Below, piece by piece: positions 19,157-31,279 of a DNA stretch of 64,000 nucleotides. The translations under genes were made by a program, and so were the position numbers. The notes beneath the pieces are model-generated. The model was not told the origin of the DNA, searched no databases, and saw only the letters and a program-made list of their open reading frames with translations. The stretch is from Mesaphorura yosii. Taxonomy: Eukaryota; Arthropoda; Collembola; Poduromorpha; Tullbergiidae. The first letter of the stretch is position 1. Each line of letters opens with the position of its first letter. The stretch is taken from assembly GCA_009869945.1 (NCBI GenBank), contig WIXG01000221.1, forward strand, positions 1-64,000, written 5' to 3'.

Positions 19157-22100
19157 CTACAGTCTTCTCCTCCTGATGGGGTGCGGGTGCTGCGAGGGGA
19201 GATTGGCGAGGCAGGAGGCGAGCGCCAGCCGCACGGGCGTCCGACTCAGGCCTCCTGGAAGTGCGACGAACATTGTGCACACTGCAGACGACCCGTCGTG
19301 CATCGGTTCAATGGCGAGGGGCCGCAGACACACACAACCCCTTCGGCACGCCTTTCTGCATTGCTTGTAGGCCTGGAAAAGGGGGCTGCTTGCATCGGGC
19401 TCCAGAATCAGGGTCCACATGGCAAAAGGACGCTTCGACATCTGAAGAATTTGAGCAGCGTGTCGATGCCGAGCTCTCCGAGAATCAACCTGAAAGAAGA
19501 ATGACAAATTGGCAAATTGACCTTCTGCGTTCATCTGTGGGTGGTAGAGCTGGCATGACCTGGCTGGACTTACGTTTTGTTTGAACTTCCAAACGATTCC
19601 GCAAGCTGCGAGAAATAAAAAGAAAGCAGAGAAAAAGACGGAGAAGAAAACAAAGAGGTCGATGTGGAGCTGATCTTGGCGGAAGAAAATGGACCCGTAG
19701 GACACGTCGCCGACTCCTTCCAGGACGAGGTAGAATTTTACCAGGCGTAGGTCGTGGCTGTCCTGTAAATGACACAAATAACTGCCAATTAGCTTGGCGA
19801 GTAGGTCGATAACGCAACTTTGCTAATTTCGCAATTTGGCGAAGCCTTACTTGTGGAAGGGTCACGACCAGCCGATTTCTAAGATTTCGAACAACGAGAA
19901 TCTCCCTCGGCCTATCGACCGTGACGTACGTCGCAAATCCAGCAGCTTCCAGTTCCCGCAGTTGGAATGAGTCTCCAGAAAGGAAAGCTTGAGGCGAGAT
20001 CGAAGTGTGGGTCGTGTGAGTGCCGTTGTCTTCGAAGAGCTCCGACTCGGGGCTCGTGACTTCGCCCGTGATGCGGTACTTCTTATCAAACTCGACCTGT
20101 GCGGGCGGGACATTTAAATTAGCATTAAGCGGTCAGCAATTAAAAATGCGTCCACCCAACTTGCTTTTTACTTGCTTACAATGTGCATCCAGGAATTGTG
20201 GTCATTGCGAACGATGAACGTGTCTTCCTTCGGGCTCAAATACGCGTGCACGGCGCCGTGCGTCACGTCAAGATTGACACGGATGTTTACGTTCAAGAAT
20301 TTTGGCTGCACGGCGAAGAAAATCGTCCGCCCGGAAAGCAGCGGCTTTGGCTTGAGAGGGCAGGATTCCTGGGACTTCGGGTCAAAGCAGTAATCCGTGT
20401 CAACGTGCATCTGCCGATAGCATTGATGGCCGTTGATTGGCGTGCCGAGGTAGTACTCCCTGCATTTGGAGCACTGATACTTCCAGCAGTGCGACGCTCC
20501 CTGCTTAATCATCCCCTGAGAGCAATGGTCCATCGTGCTTTCGGTGTTGTTGCCACAATTGCAGTCGAGGCCAGTTACCGAATCACAACTGCGGTGAAGA
20601 TATGATATTAGAAAATCAGATAAAAATCATCCAATTTACGATGGAAAGTCGTCGAACTTACATATTTCCATGATAATTGCATTGGCACTTTCTACATTTT
20701 TCACGCTTGTCGTCCGTCCCCCGAAAGTATCCTTCAAGAAAGAGTGTAGAACATCAAAGTCAGTAGATCAGTGATTAAGGCGTGGGCGTGAATCTGATTA
20801 ACTCACCTGAAAGACAGTCATCACATTTCTCGCCGTAGGATTTCGACTCAGGCTGACATCGACAGCAGTAAGCTCGGTTCAGTGGACCGTAGTCGGTTTC
20901 ATTGGAAGCCAGGATTCGCGACCGGAGCGCCGAAGTGCTGATATTCTCCGTCGCATTGCACCACTTCTTGTAGCCCTCCAGCGAGAGGCAGACTTCACTG
21001 TGCCCGTTGCAGTACTCGTTACAGGAGATGCAGGTTCCTCCGTTCTTCGGGTCTCCGACAAACAACGGCTTGCATCGGGAGCAGTGGTCGCCCGTCGTGT
21101 TGTTCCGGCAGTCGAGGCACCCGTCCAAATTGTCCGCAGTGCAGTCGGAGTGCCCGTTGCATTTGCTGGAGTGAAAAAAACACGTGGAAATTGAGCCAAG
21201 GCTAGGCAAACTAAATTCAAAATTTCCCATCGCGGTCAATTTAAGCTTGTCGCCGCGCCGTTCGTCTTACCATTGCAAACTGCAGTTATGCCCGACGTAC
21301 CCAAAATGGCAGGCGCACTGCGACGGCGAAATGCAGTCGCCGTGCACGCAGCCCTGCTCGCAAACGGGCACACAGGCGGTCTCTCCCGCGCCGACGCCTT
21401 CGCCAGTACCTCCAGCGCCCGACTTCTCGTAGCCGTCTTTGCATTCGCACGCGAATCCCTCGTCCTTATCAATGCACTTCTCCGAGACCATATCGCAGGT
21501 GTGGTGGCCGTTGAGGCACTCGTTCTCCCTCGGGCAGCTGAGATAGTTCCAGACGCCGTTGGATACGCAGACCCCGCCTTCGTCCGGCGTGAAGGAGTCG
21601 CCCTCGACGCAGCTGCCCTGACCGTTCTCGCCCTCTTTCGCGCACCACCCGCAAGAGGGAGAACTGAGGCACGAATCACAAAACGAATGGGCGGCGCAGG
21701 GCTTCGGACAACTCGAGGGCATGCCGCGCAGGACGGGCCCGCAAATGCCCCCGTAGCACGTCAGCCATTTGTGGGCGGGCGACATGCACTTCCCTAGCGA
21801 GACGCTCCAGTGACACTCTTTGAAGCCTCCTTCGGCGCCAGGCGCGGCCAGGCACTCGTGGCAGGTGGAATACTGCGAGCAGCGCTTCGGGCACTTTTCA
21901 GGCGGCGAAGCGACGACGGTGAAAGACGGTGACGTATCCAGAATCGATTTCCGAACACAATTCCAGTCGTAGACGGGCTGCGAGTGCAACTGGAAACTCC
22001 ACTCGCTGCTGCGCAGGATTTGGCGCGTCCAAATGCAGGAGCCGGAGGCGGTGCACTTTTCGCACTCGGAGGCAGAACAGCTCCGTTCGGGGCAGTGCGT

Positions 22101-25100
22101 CGAGTCAAGCGTCTCCCGCTGCTTCTGCCCGCACGAGTTCTCCTCCTGGCACTTCTTTCCGAGTGGGATGCAGCGTCCAAACTGGCAGTTTGTGCACCAC
22201 TGACAGCCCTGCCCCAGGTTTTGGTGGATGGGGAAGAAGGCGAGGCACTCTGAACAGGAGAGGTAGGAGCTGCAGTTGCGGAGCTCCAGCCACTGCTGCG
22301 AGCACTGTGTGCCCTTCCAGAACTCGATGCTCTGGCCGGACGAGCACTTTTTCGGCATCTCCGTCGTCGAGTAGCAGGCGTAGGCGTGCGAAGCCGGGTC
22401 GTCCGTCGACGTGTTGTTGCAGAAGGAGCACCCCACCGTGCTTTTGCACTTGTCGCTCGTCCGGTTGTAGATCGAGCAGATGTCTGGCGGGAGGTGGAGC
22501 CTGATGAGGGTTTCGAGGTTCTCCGACCCGTCCCACCCGCCCATCGAGAACACGTCATGGCCGGAGACCGCCGCGGCCCCCGCGCTCCTCTCCACGTCCG
22601 TTCCGGCGCCGATGAGCAGCCACAAATTGCACTTGTAAACGTACGCGAGCACGGAGAGATTCGCTGCCGAACCCGCGCCGCCAAGCACGAGCATGTAGGC
22701 GTCAGTCGTCACGGCGGAGTGCAGGAAACGAGGGGACGGGAGCCGGAGGACCTGATTCTCCTGTGTCGGAGGGAGGTAGCTCCATCGTTTCGTGGGCCAG
22801 TGCAGGGCATACAGCCGGCTGGACACGATGACTTTGTCCCGCTCGTAAATGACGCCCCCGAAAATGTAGAACGTGCGACTGGCGTTGTGGTATACGCAGC
22901 TATGCCCGTAAATCCCGACCGGGCCCGACCCAGTCGTGTTGATTTCGTCGTAGTGGCCTCCGACGCACGGGAAGCTGTAAACCTTGCTCGAGAAACCCTC
23001 CATCGGGTTGACGCCGCCAATTAGGACAAGGTTGCACATGCCCTCCTCGTCCGTCTGCAGCGTGAGGGAGTGGCCCGCCAGCGGAGGCGTGTCGCGGGAG
23101 AAGAGCCGCGTCCACCGCGAGTGGCGGGTCTCGAAACGCCAGGCATCGGCCAGGAAAGTCATGTTGCTCGCAATTCCGCCGTGGATGAAAATCTCCGAGT
23201 TGGGGCCCAGCGCCCCGGCGTGGAAGTATCGCGCCCTCGGGACAGAGTCTTCGTTCGGAGCCACGACGACGACGGCCGCCCACTGATTGATGTCCCTCCG
23301 CCAATTGCGTACGTCATTTAGGATTCCGTGGGAGAAGGAATAGCCGCCAAATATCCAAATGTTCTCGCTGTTCGCGAAGAGGTTGTGACCGAAACGGGGA
23401 AGAACCGATTGCAGGTGGGAAAGTTGGTCCAATTCGATGGGCAGGAACCCGAATTGCAGCGCCGGTGTTGGTGTCTGCGCGCCTCCGCCCGACGAAGGAG
23501 GGGCGGCCGAGACGATTTCTTCGAAGGACGCGTTGAATCGAATGTCTTGACTGCTTCCGATCGCGTGCTGCAGCACGACCGACGCCAAATCGCCTTCGAC
23601 GTCCACTTCGACCACGCCCGACGCGAAGCCGTACTCGCAAATCGACGCGACGAGTGGAGCAGCGACCTCTTTTGTGTGCTTCGAGAAGGAGGGAAGCCCA
23701 CGGTAGATTTTCAGCGAGTTCTCCAGGCAAGGAATGTGGAAATTCGGAAAGATTTTGATTCGCACGCCTCGGGACCGATTCGGGTAAGTGCTCGGAGCCG
23801 CTTCGTCGTCGGAGGCTGTCGACCCCGCGCGCGGGGGTAGTTTCAAGATCCAGAGGCAGTGCTCCTGCGTGCCGCGCCGGGAAATCGTCTTCCCCTCGCG
23901 CTTCCCCTCGACCCCAAAGTACCCGAACACTGCCTGCATGATAGAGCGTCCCGAGCAGTCTTTGTAGCAGTCTCCGCCGTGCACCGGATTTCCGTAGTAA
24001 CCGGTCGCACACTGCGAGCAGTCCCGGCCCGCCGTGTGGTTCTTGCAGAAGCAGACGCCGAAGTTGTCGCAGAGCCCTCGTTCGGGGTCGCCGTGGCCGT
24101 TGCAGGCGCATTCGCGGCAGCCTAGTGGAGTGGTCGCATTGCCGTAGCTGCCCACCACGCACTCATGGCAGTACTCGCCTTTTGTGTGGTCTTGGCAATT
24201 TTCGCAGAACCCCGTCTCGCAGATGGAGTGGTTATAACACCCACAGTCGACGGAGCAATCGACGCCGGTCCACCCCAAATCTGCCAATCACAATACAAGT
24301 AACGAAATTCATGGCCTTTGACCTTACAATGCGGGGAATTTACTCCTAATGCGTCTTCTGGCTTACCGCAATCACAGACGTAAGTGTCGGTCGAGCAGCT
24401 GCCGTGCACGCACGTGTAAAAGCACGTCTTTTCACAGAGACGCCGCCCGTTTCCGGTGAATCCCCGCTTGCAGTTGCACAGATAAGAGCCTGGCGTGTTG
24501 ATACACTCCGCGTCGGGGTGGCATTCGTGAACTCCGAGTGTGCACTCGTCAATGTCTGGAAACCAAGGCAAATATGAACCAAAATTTTGAATTTCCTACC
24601 TACGCATGATTAAACATGTGATCAATAAATTACCTGGACACGTGTCGTAAGTCCACGCCCGACTGCTGGCGGCGCCCGCCCCTTCAATCTCCACCTGCAG
24701 CCCTTCGCCATCGCCTTCGCGGTACGGCCCTCCAAAATCTCCCTCCGTGCAGCTGCCCCCATTTTCGTCGTAGCTCCAGCCGCAGCTTTTGATCGCAAGG
24801 CAGTCTTTGCAACTCGACTGCTTGGCGCACTCCTGGCATTGCGCCGCCTTGTCCTTCCAGTGCAAGCACTGGCCGTACTGGTAAACGCTCGTGTACACGG
24901 CGAAGGGAAAGCACTCGCCCCGTTCTTGGCACCAGACGCAGGCGCCCGGGACATCGACGCATGCGGAACAGTTAGGCCTCGAATAGCAGTCTGGCAGGCA
25001 GGAGTCGACGTGCTTCACGGGCGCGGGAGTCAAAATTCGACCGCGGCGGGCGCAGACGGCGTCTTCTTCGTTCCATTCGCAGGCGGGTGTGGCGCCCGTG

Positions 25101-28036
25101 CTTGATAAGCACGTGACGCAAGAAATGTGATCCTGGCACGCTGAACACTGCTCCACATCCGAGACGAGCTGTTCCGTTTGAATTTCGCGCTCCGTCAGCG
25201 CGTCACGCGCGAGGCACGCCGCTGCCGCCAGCGACTGAGACTGTGATTGCTGCCGCCAGACACAGGACGTGTCGGCGAGGCAGCTGAGGCAGTTGGTGTA
25301 CGCCGAGCAGTCGTCACCGCCCGTGCTGAAGCTCAGAATGTTTTCCCGTCGGAATATTTTGGACCCGTACCGCAGGCTGACGCGCCCGTGCGCGATGGTC
25401 GTTCGCGTACTGTTCGCGACGATTTCAAAGTCGATCATCGAGCCAGGCATGAGCGAGACGGGGTAGCCTGACTCCCACCACGTCAGATTCACACAATTTT
25501 GGACGTCCGTCGGAAGGAGCGAAACGCTCAGGGTTTCTTCTTGGGAGTTGGCTCCGGAGGTGCCGCCTTGGCCCTGGCCGCGCTCCAGGCGGAGTCGCAT
25601 GCTGATGCTGGCGGGAACGTGATGGGCGCAGAACTCCAGCTTATTCAGTGGTGACGTGGACTCGACAAGCACGCCCACCATTTTGAACATTATCGGCACT
25701 GCCGCAACTGCCCCGAAGCCAGCGCCGCCATCTTGCAGCGCCGTGAGTGCTCTCTCGTCTCGCGGGACCATGAACGCCGTCGAGTTCAGGAACCGGACCG
25801 AGTCGGGGCTGGTGGGGTCGATGGGATGTTTGTACTCGTACAGCGTCGTGACGTGGTGGGGCCTCCTCACGACGCAGGAGCTGAACGTCTCCCTCCGATC
25901 GCCCACGGGGCAGGGGCCGGGAGGTGCCGAGTACGCGAGCGTCATCGTCATCTCCTCCCTGCTGAAGCACTGCTGGCTCGCATCGCACCAGCTGCAGCCT
26001 TGCGTGAGCGTGCACGAGTCGCACGAGTGCAGGAGCCCGCACACGCCAGGGCACTGATTTATTTGGAGGTTCGTCGTGCAGATCTTCGAGCCCTGAATCC
26101 GCTCGTAGCACTTGTCGTCGTTCGGGCAGAACCCGCAGGCCGGATCGCCGGTACATTTCCAGCGGCGGTCGTACGACCCGCAGCCGACCGTCCCGTCGTA
26201 TGACCGGAAGTTGATCGGAATTTTCCGCAACCCGCCGCCGCCACCACTGCCACCGAGGACGTAGCCGCGATACCCGCCGATCACGTACAGGTTGTCCTTC
26301 CACAACACCGTCCGATGCCCGAAGAGTCCGTCGACCTCCTGCCCGAGCGGGTTTTCCGGGACGGGTACGTGGCAGTTGAGGTTATAGATGAAAATGTTGT
26401 TGGCGTAGCACGTCTCGTCCCTGTTGTGCAGGTGCGTGTAGCCGGCCACCACGACGAGGTAGCTCCCGATGATCAGCGTCGAGTGGAATGCCCGGTCGGT
26501 GTTGTGCACATTTCCGTTGTGCACGCTGGCGCTGAGTTTCCGGTATTCGACGGGCGTCCACTGATTCGAGTCCAGGGAAAACATCCAAAGTTGGCTGGAC
26601 AGCTTTGCGAAGCGCGGCTCAAACGATTCGAACCCGCCAAAGACGAGCAGCGCATTCTTCTGTGGCCAGAACGTCGTCGTGTGAGCAAGCAGGCTCCGTT
26701 CCTTCAGTTTTCCGCAGCAGGACGAGGAGACGGTCACCCAGTTGCTGGGGTCCTCGCCAGAGAATCTGTACAGCTCCGCCGAAAAGGCACCGACGGGACT
26801 CCCGCCGCCGTAGACGTAAAAAGTGCCCTCGCTGGTCTTCGTCATGGTGTGGTACATCAGCCTAGGTAGGTTTTGGCTGTGGAGCCGCCTCCAACCCATT
26901 TTCCCAGCCCTCACGTCGAAATACCACAACTCATTCGTGACCTCCTCCGCCGTTCTGCCTCCGTGAATGAAAAACCCGTGCTTGTACGCAGCGGCCGCGT
27001 GCGCGTAACGCGCCGAAGGTGTATCGTCTCTCGGGTCTTCGGCCTTTTCTAGGCTGTTGGCCGAAATCGAGTCGGCCGCTTCAGACGTAAGGTTCAGGGC
27101 CACCAAGTCGTCGAGGAGGATGTTCAGGTTGAAGCCCCCGAAAATGTAGACCACGTCGTCAATTCGAATCGCGGAATGCCCAACACGGCCTAGGCGCGTG
27201 TCGAACGGTACGAGCGACTCGTTGGCGCTGATTTGCCCACATTCTTGCGTCCCGCGAATCTGCGAATTTTTGCACGGGCATTCGGAGCTCCCGTTGCACG
27301 ATTTCCAATCTGGACATACCAGCGGGCAAGGAGAAATAAAGTACTCGGCGGTGAACCCCTCGAGAGCATAATTTGTGTCGGAATACAAAAGAAGAAGCAT
27401 CTGCAGAATTAAGAAGGCAGTTGGCAATTGAATTAATTGGTGGGCACATTAAAATTGTATGTTATCGACTTACATGACCGGAATACGCCACGAATGGTGT
27501 CAGCACGGGCGAATCGCCCGACAGCGACGCGAGGAATTTGGAGTCTTGGTAGGACTTCCCATCAAAGATGAATAAATAATCGTACGAGCACTCCGTTCGG
27601 ATTTGGTGAACAAATAGCGTGATTATTTGGCTTTCTTCTGAACCTGCGGGCAATGCATTAATTAATTAGGCTGCTGGCTTGAGCCTTGAGCAATTTAAGC
27701 AGTTAATCACAGGCGCAGACAATTCTTACCTGAGATGAGCCATTCACAGTGTGAATCGGCAGTGTAATTTGAAGCTCCGTCTGAGATAAATCCGTGAGAT
27801 TCAGTTAGAATAATACGTGATCGGTTACAGGAATGCGGCGGCGCCTCTGCCGCCTCGGAGATAAGCGGCGATTGGGCGTCCGTCTTGAATACGACGACCA
27901 GCAGAAGCGGCAAGCCAATCAGGAATAATAAGAAAGATGGTAGCCTTCGCCTTCGATATCGCCAATGCCAATGCCATTTTGTGTGAGGAAAGGATGTCAG
28001 TGCCAGTACCAAACTGGCAATGGCACCAGTTGGCAT
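19157..28036 (-). CDS. MEGF8: Multiple EGF-like domains protein 8
   Basis: Eleven exons (minus strand): 28036-27730, 27643-27474, 27400-24634, 24555-24367, 24280-21271, 21165-20807, 20731-20662, 20588-20180, 20096-19851, 19762-19574 and 19489-19157. They are in frame and give 2682 residues (human about 2800). Layout: hydrophobic signal/anchor 34-50; CUB 1 about 70-180; Kelch block about 215-560; PSI-type Cys repeats; calcium-binding EGF at 1081-1123 (DIDECTLGVHECHPDAEC); EGF/laminin-EGF; CUB 2; second Kelch block; more PSI; EGF and laminin-EGF repeats; membrane segment about 2545-2567. The 115-residue tail contains MSKRPFA (2589-2595), which corresponds to the MASRPFA motif that in vertebrates binds the MGRN1 ubiquitin ligase. 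With MOSMO, that complex limits Smoothened at the cell surface. The start codon lies 34 residues before the hydrophobic core, so a shorter signal peptide from another start cannot be excluded. Confidence 0.95.
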
Positions 28037-28505
28037 TTTCTGGTCAGTGGAGGCCCAGTTGCTTAATTAATCAGTCACAGCATCAGCGATCAGTCACCGT
28101 CACCACTTTTGACAGATTTTGGCCATTGACACTGATTGAAGCACTCCAGTGACCTGAACCTGAGCCTGTCATCTCATTTTCACGATTGGAACATTTTGGC
28201 GTAATTAAATTAATGCAGTGCACGCAACTAAATACTTAATTAAATAACCCGTTTACTTATTTACTTGTTTTGTACATTTCCCTTTTATTCTTGCGTTTTT
28301 CTTTTTCTTGACACTCGCTCAAGCACTTCGCGGGCTCGCTGCCACTTTCATTTTCTTTCTCGCTTGCACTTTGGACGAAGCATCTGTAAAGATCCTTTCG
28401 AGAAATGCCGTGTGCAGAAAGTAAACAAAACTCTTCAGCTGCAACTCTCCGGTCGTACCCGGCTTTCGTGTTTCGGCGTAATTTGCCTAATTCTTCGCCA
28501 CAGGA
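28037..28505. promoter_or_regulatory. Shared intergenic region of divergent MEGF8 and LanC-like genes
   Basis: Only 469 bp separate the start codons of two divergently transcribed genes. The promoters and 5' UTRs of both must lie here unless undetected first exons reach further. No clear TATA box is seen, which fits a broad, housekeeping-type bidirectional promoter. This is inferred from layout only. Confidence 0.45.
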
Positions 28506-30224
28506 ATGGATCCTGGAATTGACTCCAGCCGTCACCACCCAAACACTTACAAGGGACAGGAACACATGGTAAGTAAGTGATAACAGTTATAAGCGATAGG
28601 GATAAGACGAGTGAGGTGCTGATCCTGATGAATTGGCTATTGGCTTTAATCTTGCAATTGACAAATTTTCAGGTCCGTCCTCCAGAAACATTCAGACAGC
28701 AAATTCAGAAACAGGCACACACATTCCTGGAATTCTTCGACAAAAAGCTGGCGTCGGAGGGTCACCCGAAGGGCGATTATTCTGTCTACACCGGGAGCAC
28801 GGGAACTGCGCTTCTGTACTGGCACGTTGCGAAGCTCACAGGGAAGGCTGATTATCTGCAGGTGATTGTAATATAATTGCGAAATTGCGTTAATTAAATG
28901 GATCTACTTTAACTTGTATTGGTGGATGGCGCTGACGGATTCCCTCCTGACTTGCAATTTCAGAAAGCGCTCGGTATTTTGGAGCCCGTCATGCCTCAGC
29001 TGAAGGGCAAGAGATTATCATTTCTTGGCGGAGACGCGGGGCCGTTATCAGTGGCCGCAGTGCTTTATCATGAAACCGGGAATCAGAAAAAGAGAGATGA
29101 AATGATTCAGAAGTACACACATTTCATACAAAAGTCAAATGAAATAGGTTTGTGAATCATGATTTAATTTTGTCGCTCTTGGTCAAATCGCAGATTGGTT
29201 GATCTCAGTGGCGATATCGTCGATACGCGTGACCCGACAACATCAAATGAGTTGCTTTTCGGACGAGCTGGCTATCTATACGGCCTGCTTTTTGTGAACA
29301 AGCATGCTGGGCTGGGCAATCAGGGACAGAAATTAATTGACGCTGGGCTTCTAGAAAAGGTAAATGCCTTGCTGAATGAAAAATACACAATCTTCCATGT
29401 TAGTTGATTAGTAAACAGATTATCTGAAAGATTGCAGGCGTAATCATCCAGGAAGGGCTGAGAAGCGGCAGCGGCCAGAATCATCTTTACTATGAATGGC
29501 ACGACAAATGCTACCTAGGCGTTGGGCACGGAATTCTTGGAATTATTCACATTCTTTTATTGGTAAGGCATTCTATTCCATTCCTTGCCGCAGTAATTGC
29601 AATTAAGAATTAACTGCTAATTTGCTCTGGCACTGTACACAGACGCCTGAATCCTTGAAGCAGAAGGATTTGGACCTGATCCGAAAAACCCTCTACTGGC
29701 TCCTGACTTTAAGGTTTCCATCGGGGAACATTCCTTCATCGCTGGAGTCTCGGGGCAATGACCGCCTGGTGCATTGGTGTCACGGCGCCAGCGGAGCGAT
29801 TTGGACGTGGTTCTTGGCCCACAAAGTAAGCTGAGGCCAACTTCCGGAAGTTTCGTGAGTTTAGACTGAGAAAACGTTTTTTCGCTTCTTCCTCCAGACT
29901 TTTAATGAAGAGCGGTATCTCACCGCCGCCAGGCAAGGCGCGGACGTGATCTGGGACCGAGGGCTCCTGCGCAAAGGCTACAGCGTCTGTCACGGAGTCG
30001 CGGGAAGCGCGTACGGGCTGATGGCGGCGTACGAATTCACGCAGGAGCCAAAATACTTGGAGCAAGCCCACCTCTTCACGCACTGGTGCTTCAACTACGG
30101 TGCCCATGCGGATCACCCGCCAGACAGACCGCTCTCGCTCTTCGAAGGACTCGCAGGAGTGCTGTACATGCTCCTCGACTTTGGGTGGAGTGAGACTCCA
30201 GGATTTCCAGCGTTTAGCTTGTAA
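28506..30224 (+). CDS. LanC-like protein
   Basis: Seven exons: 28506-28568, 28673-28861, 28964-29151, 29194-29359, 29431-29562, 29643-29825 and 29898-30224, giving 415 residues. It is a soluble protein of alpha/alpha-barrel fold. The zinc and active-site motifs of the LANCL family are intact: H235 in YLGVGHGILGI, C292 in LVHWCHGASG, and C338-H339 in GYSVCHGVAG. The FPSGN loop and the C-terminal end GFPAFSL match vertebrate LANCL1 (RFPAFEL). In vertebrates these enzymes add glutathione to dehydroalanine and dehydrobutyrine residues in damaged proteins. The exon 3/4 junction is the weak point: only a poor donor (GGTTT followed by GTGAAT) keeps the frame. It makes an intron of 42 nt, or 57 nt if the acceptor at 29208 is used. 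AATAAA occurs at 30310-30315. It could be LANCL1, 2 or 3; I cannot say which. Confidence 0.93.
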
Positions 30225-30253
30225 TTCGTATACACTCACTTTTCAGCCCAACG

Positions 30254-30315
30254 TTTATTTCGTGTTAGTCAATAGAACTCAAAGTAATTGAAATGATAAC
30301 TGCTTAATGAATAAA
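30254..30315. terminator. Overlapping poly(A) signals of convergent LanC-like and granulin genes
   Basis: The plus-strand signal AATAAA (30310-30315) serves LanC-like. The minus-strand signal AATAAA (TTTATT at 30254-30259 on the plus strand) serves the granulin gene. The minus-strand signal lies 5' of the plus-strand one, so the two 3' UTRs should overlap by roughly 60-90 bp. Confidence 0.6.
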
Positions 30316-30359
30316 ACGTGTATTTTGTCGAACTAGCGACACAAATGCCTAAACGGTCA

Positions 30360-31279
30360 CTACCCGGTACATCTTCCACCCGCTGTGTCGCAGGTTGTTC
30401 CGCGAGGGCAGCAGTGGATTTTGTCGGCGCAGCAAACGGCTCCGTCCATCGGGCAGCAGCCCCAGCCTCCAGAAATCTGAAAGCATTGTCCATTGTATGA
30501 ATTATGAATTCAGTCACGTTTCGCCATCGTCATTATTGGGGTGATTAGAGCGATTGGAACCTACCATGGCGCAGCAAGTGTAAGCATCTGGGCAGGACTG
30601 GGTTCCTCCTGGGCAGGCTTTGTTGCTGATCTCATTCTCTGGAAAATTCAGGGCAACACGAATTGTATGATAGTTTGGTGCTGGAGCCACAAGCCACGGT
30701 TTTACCTTCTTCCAGTTGGGACTGGTCGCTGATTGCCGTCCATGGCACAGAATTTGGTCGAGGGACACACCGGCGATGAGCAGAATCGCACTCAGTATCT
30801 AAATTAATTAAATGCATGCACGCTTAATTGAGGTTTGGCGATTGCGTAAGTCCTTCATAAATATTAAGCGCTTTCTTGTCAGCTGCGCAGAGTTGCCGAG
30901 CTGAAGTAGGTTCCTTACTTTGTGGGCAACAATGCAGTTTGTCGGCGCAGCAGGTGGCGTTCTGATAAGGACAGCAGGCGTAGCCAGCTACAGACACAAA
31001 AATTACAGAGTCAGAGAGACAAATTGAAAGATGATCCTTCAAATAACTGAATAACTGCAAGCGAGTTATGTGCTTGAAGCTTATGCTTTCGCTTTCAGCA
31101 CATCACTCCAAATTGGCGTACTTTTACGTACCTGCGACTTGGGCTTTGCAGCAGGTTTGGGAATCGGAGCACTTCACCTTTCCGCCTTTGCACATGTGGC
31201 CCTGCGCGCCCTGAGCAGCCATCAGGAGCCACATCACCAACACTGACGCGAGAGCAATTAAGAAACGTCCGTGCGCCAT
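30360..31279 (-). CDS. Secreted two-module granulin
   Basis: Five exons (minus strand): 31279-31132, 30987-30919, 30798-30706, 30638-30565 and 30476-30360, giving 166 residues. A signal peptide spans about residues 1-23 ([19 protein letters not shown]). Two granulin modules follow. The first runs C-x-x-S-QTCCK, [21 protein letters not shown], then [12 protein letters not shown]. The second runs [44 protein letters not shown]. Both show the paired-cysteine ladder of the family, and both are split by an intron after the TCC segment. Granulins are secreted growth-factor-like or lysosomal peptides. Full progranulins have many more modules, so this is a short form. One exon (30798-30706) also reads in another frame as a signal-peptide-like string; only the frame used here completes module 1. 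The gene is tail-to-tail with LanC-like. Confidence 0.9.

Noticed and set aside
21273-24125. Several long plus- and minus-strand frames across MEGF8 exon 5
   Set aside because: The MEGF8 frame has a continuous domain structure; the others are low-complexity Arg/Ala/Ser shadows.
30706-30817. Signal-peptide-like string ([12 protein letters not shown]) suggesting a second granulin gene start
   Set aside because: The alternative frame of the same exon completes the first granulin module with correct phase on both sides (ECDSAHRRC), so it is an internal exon.
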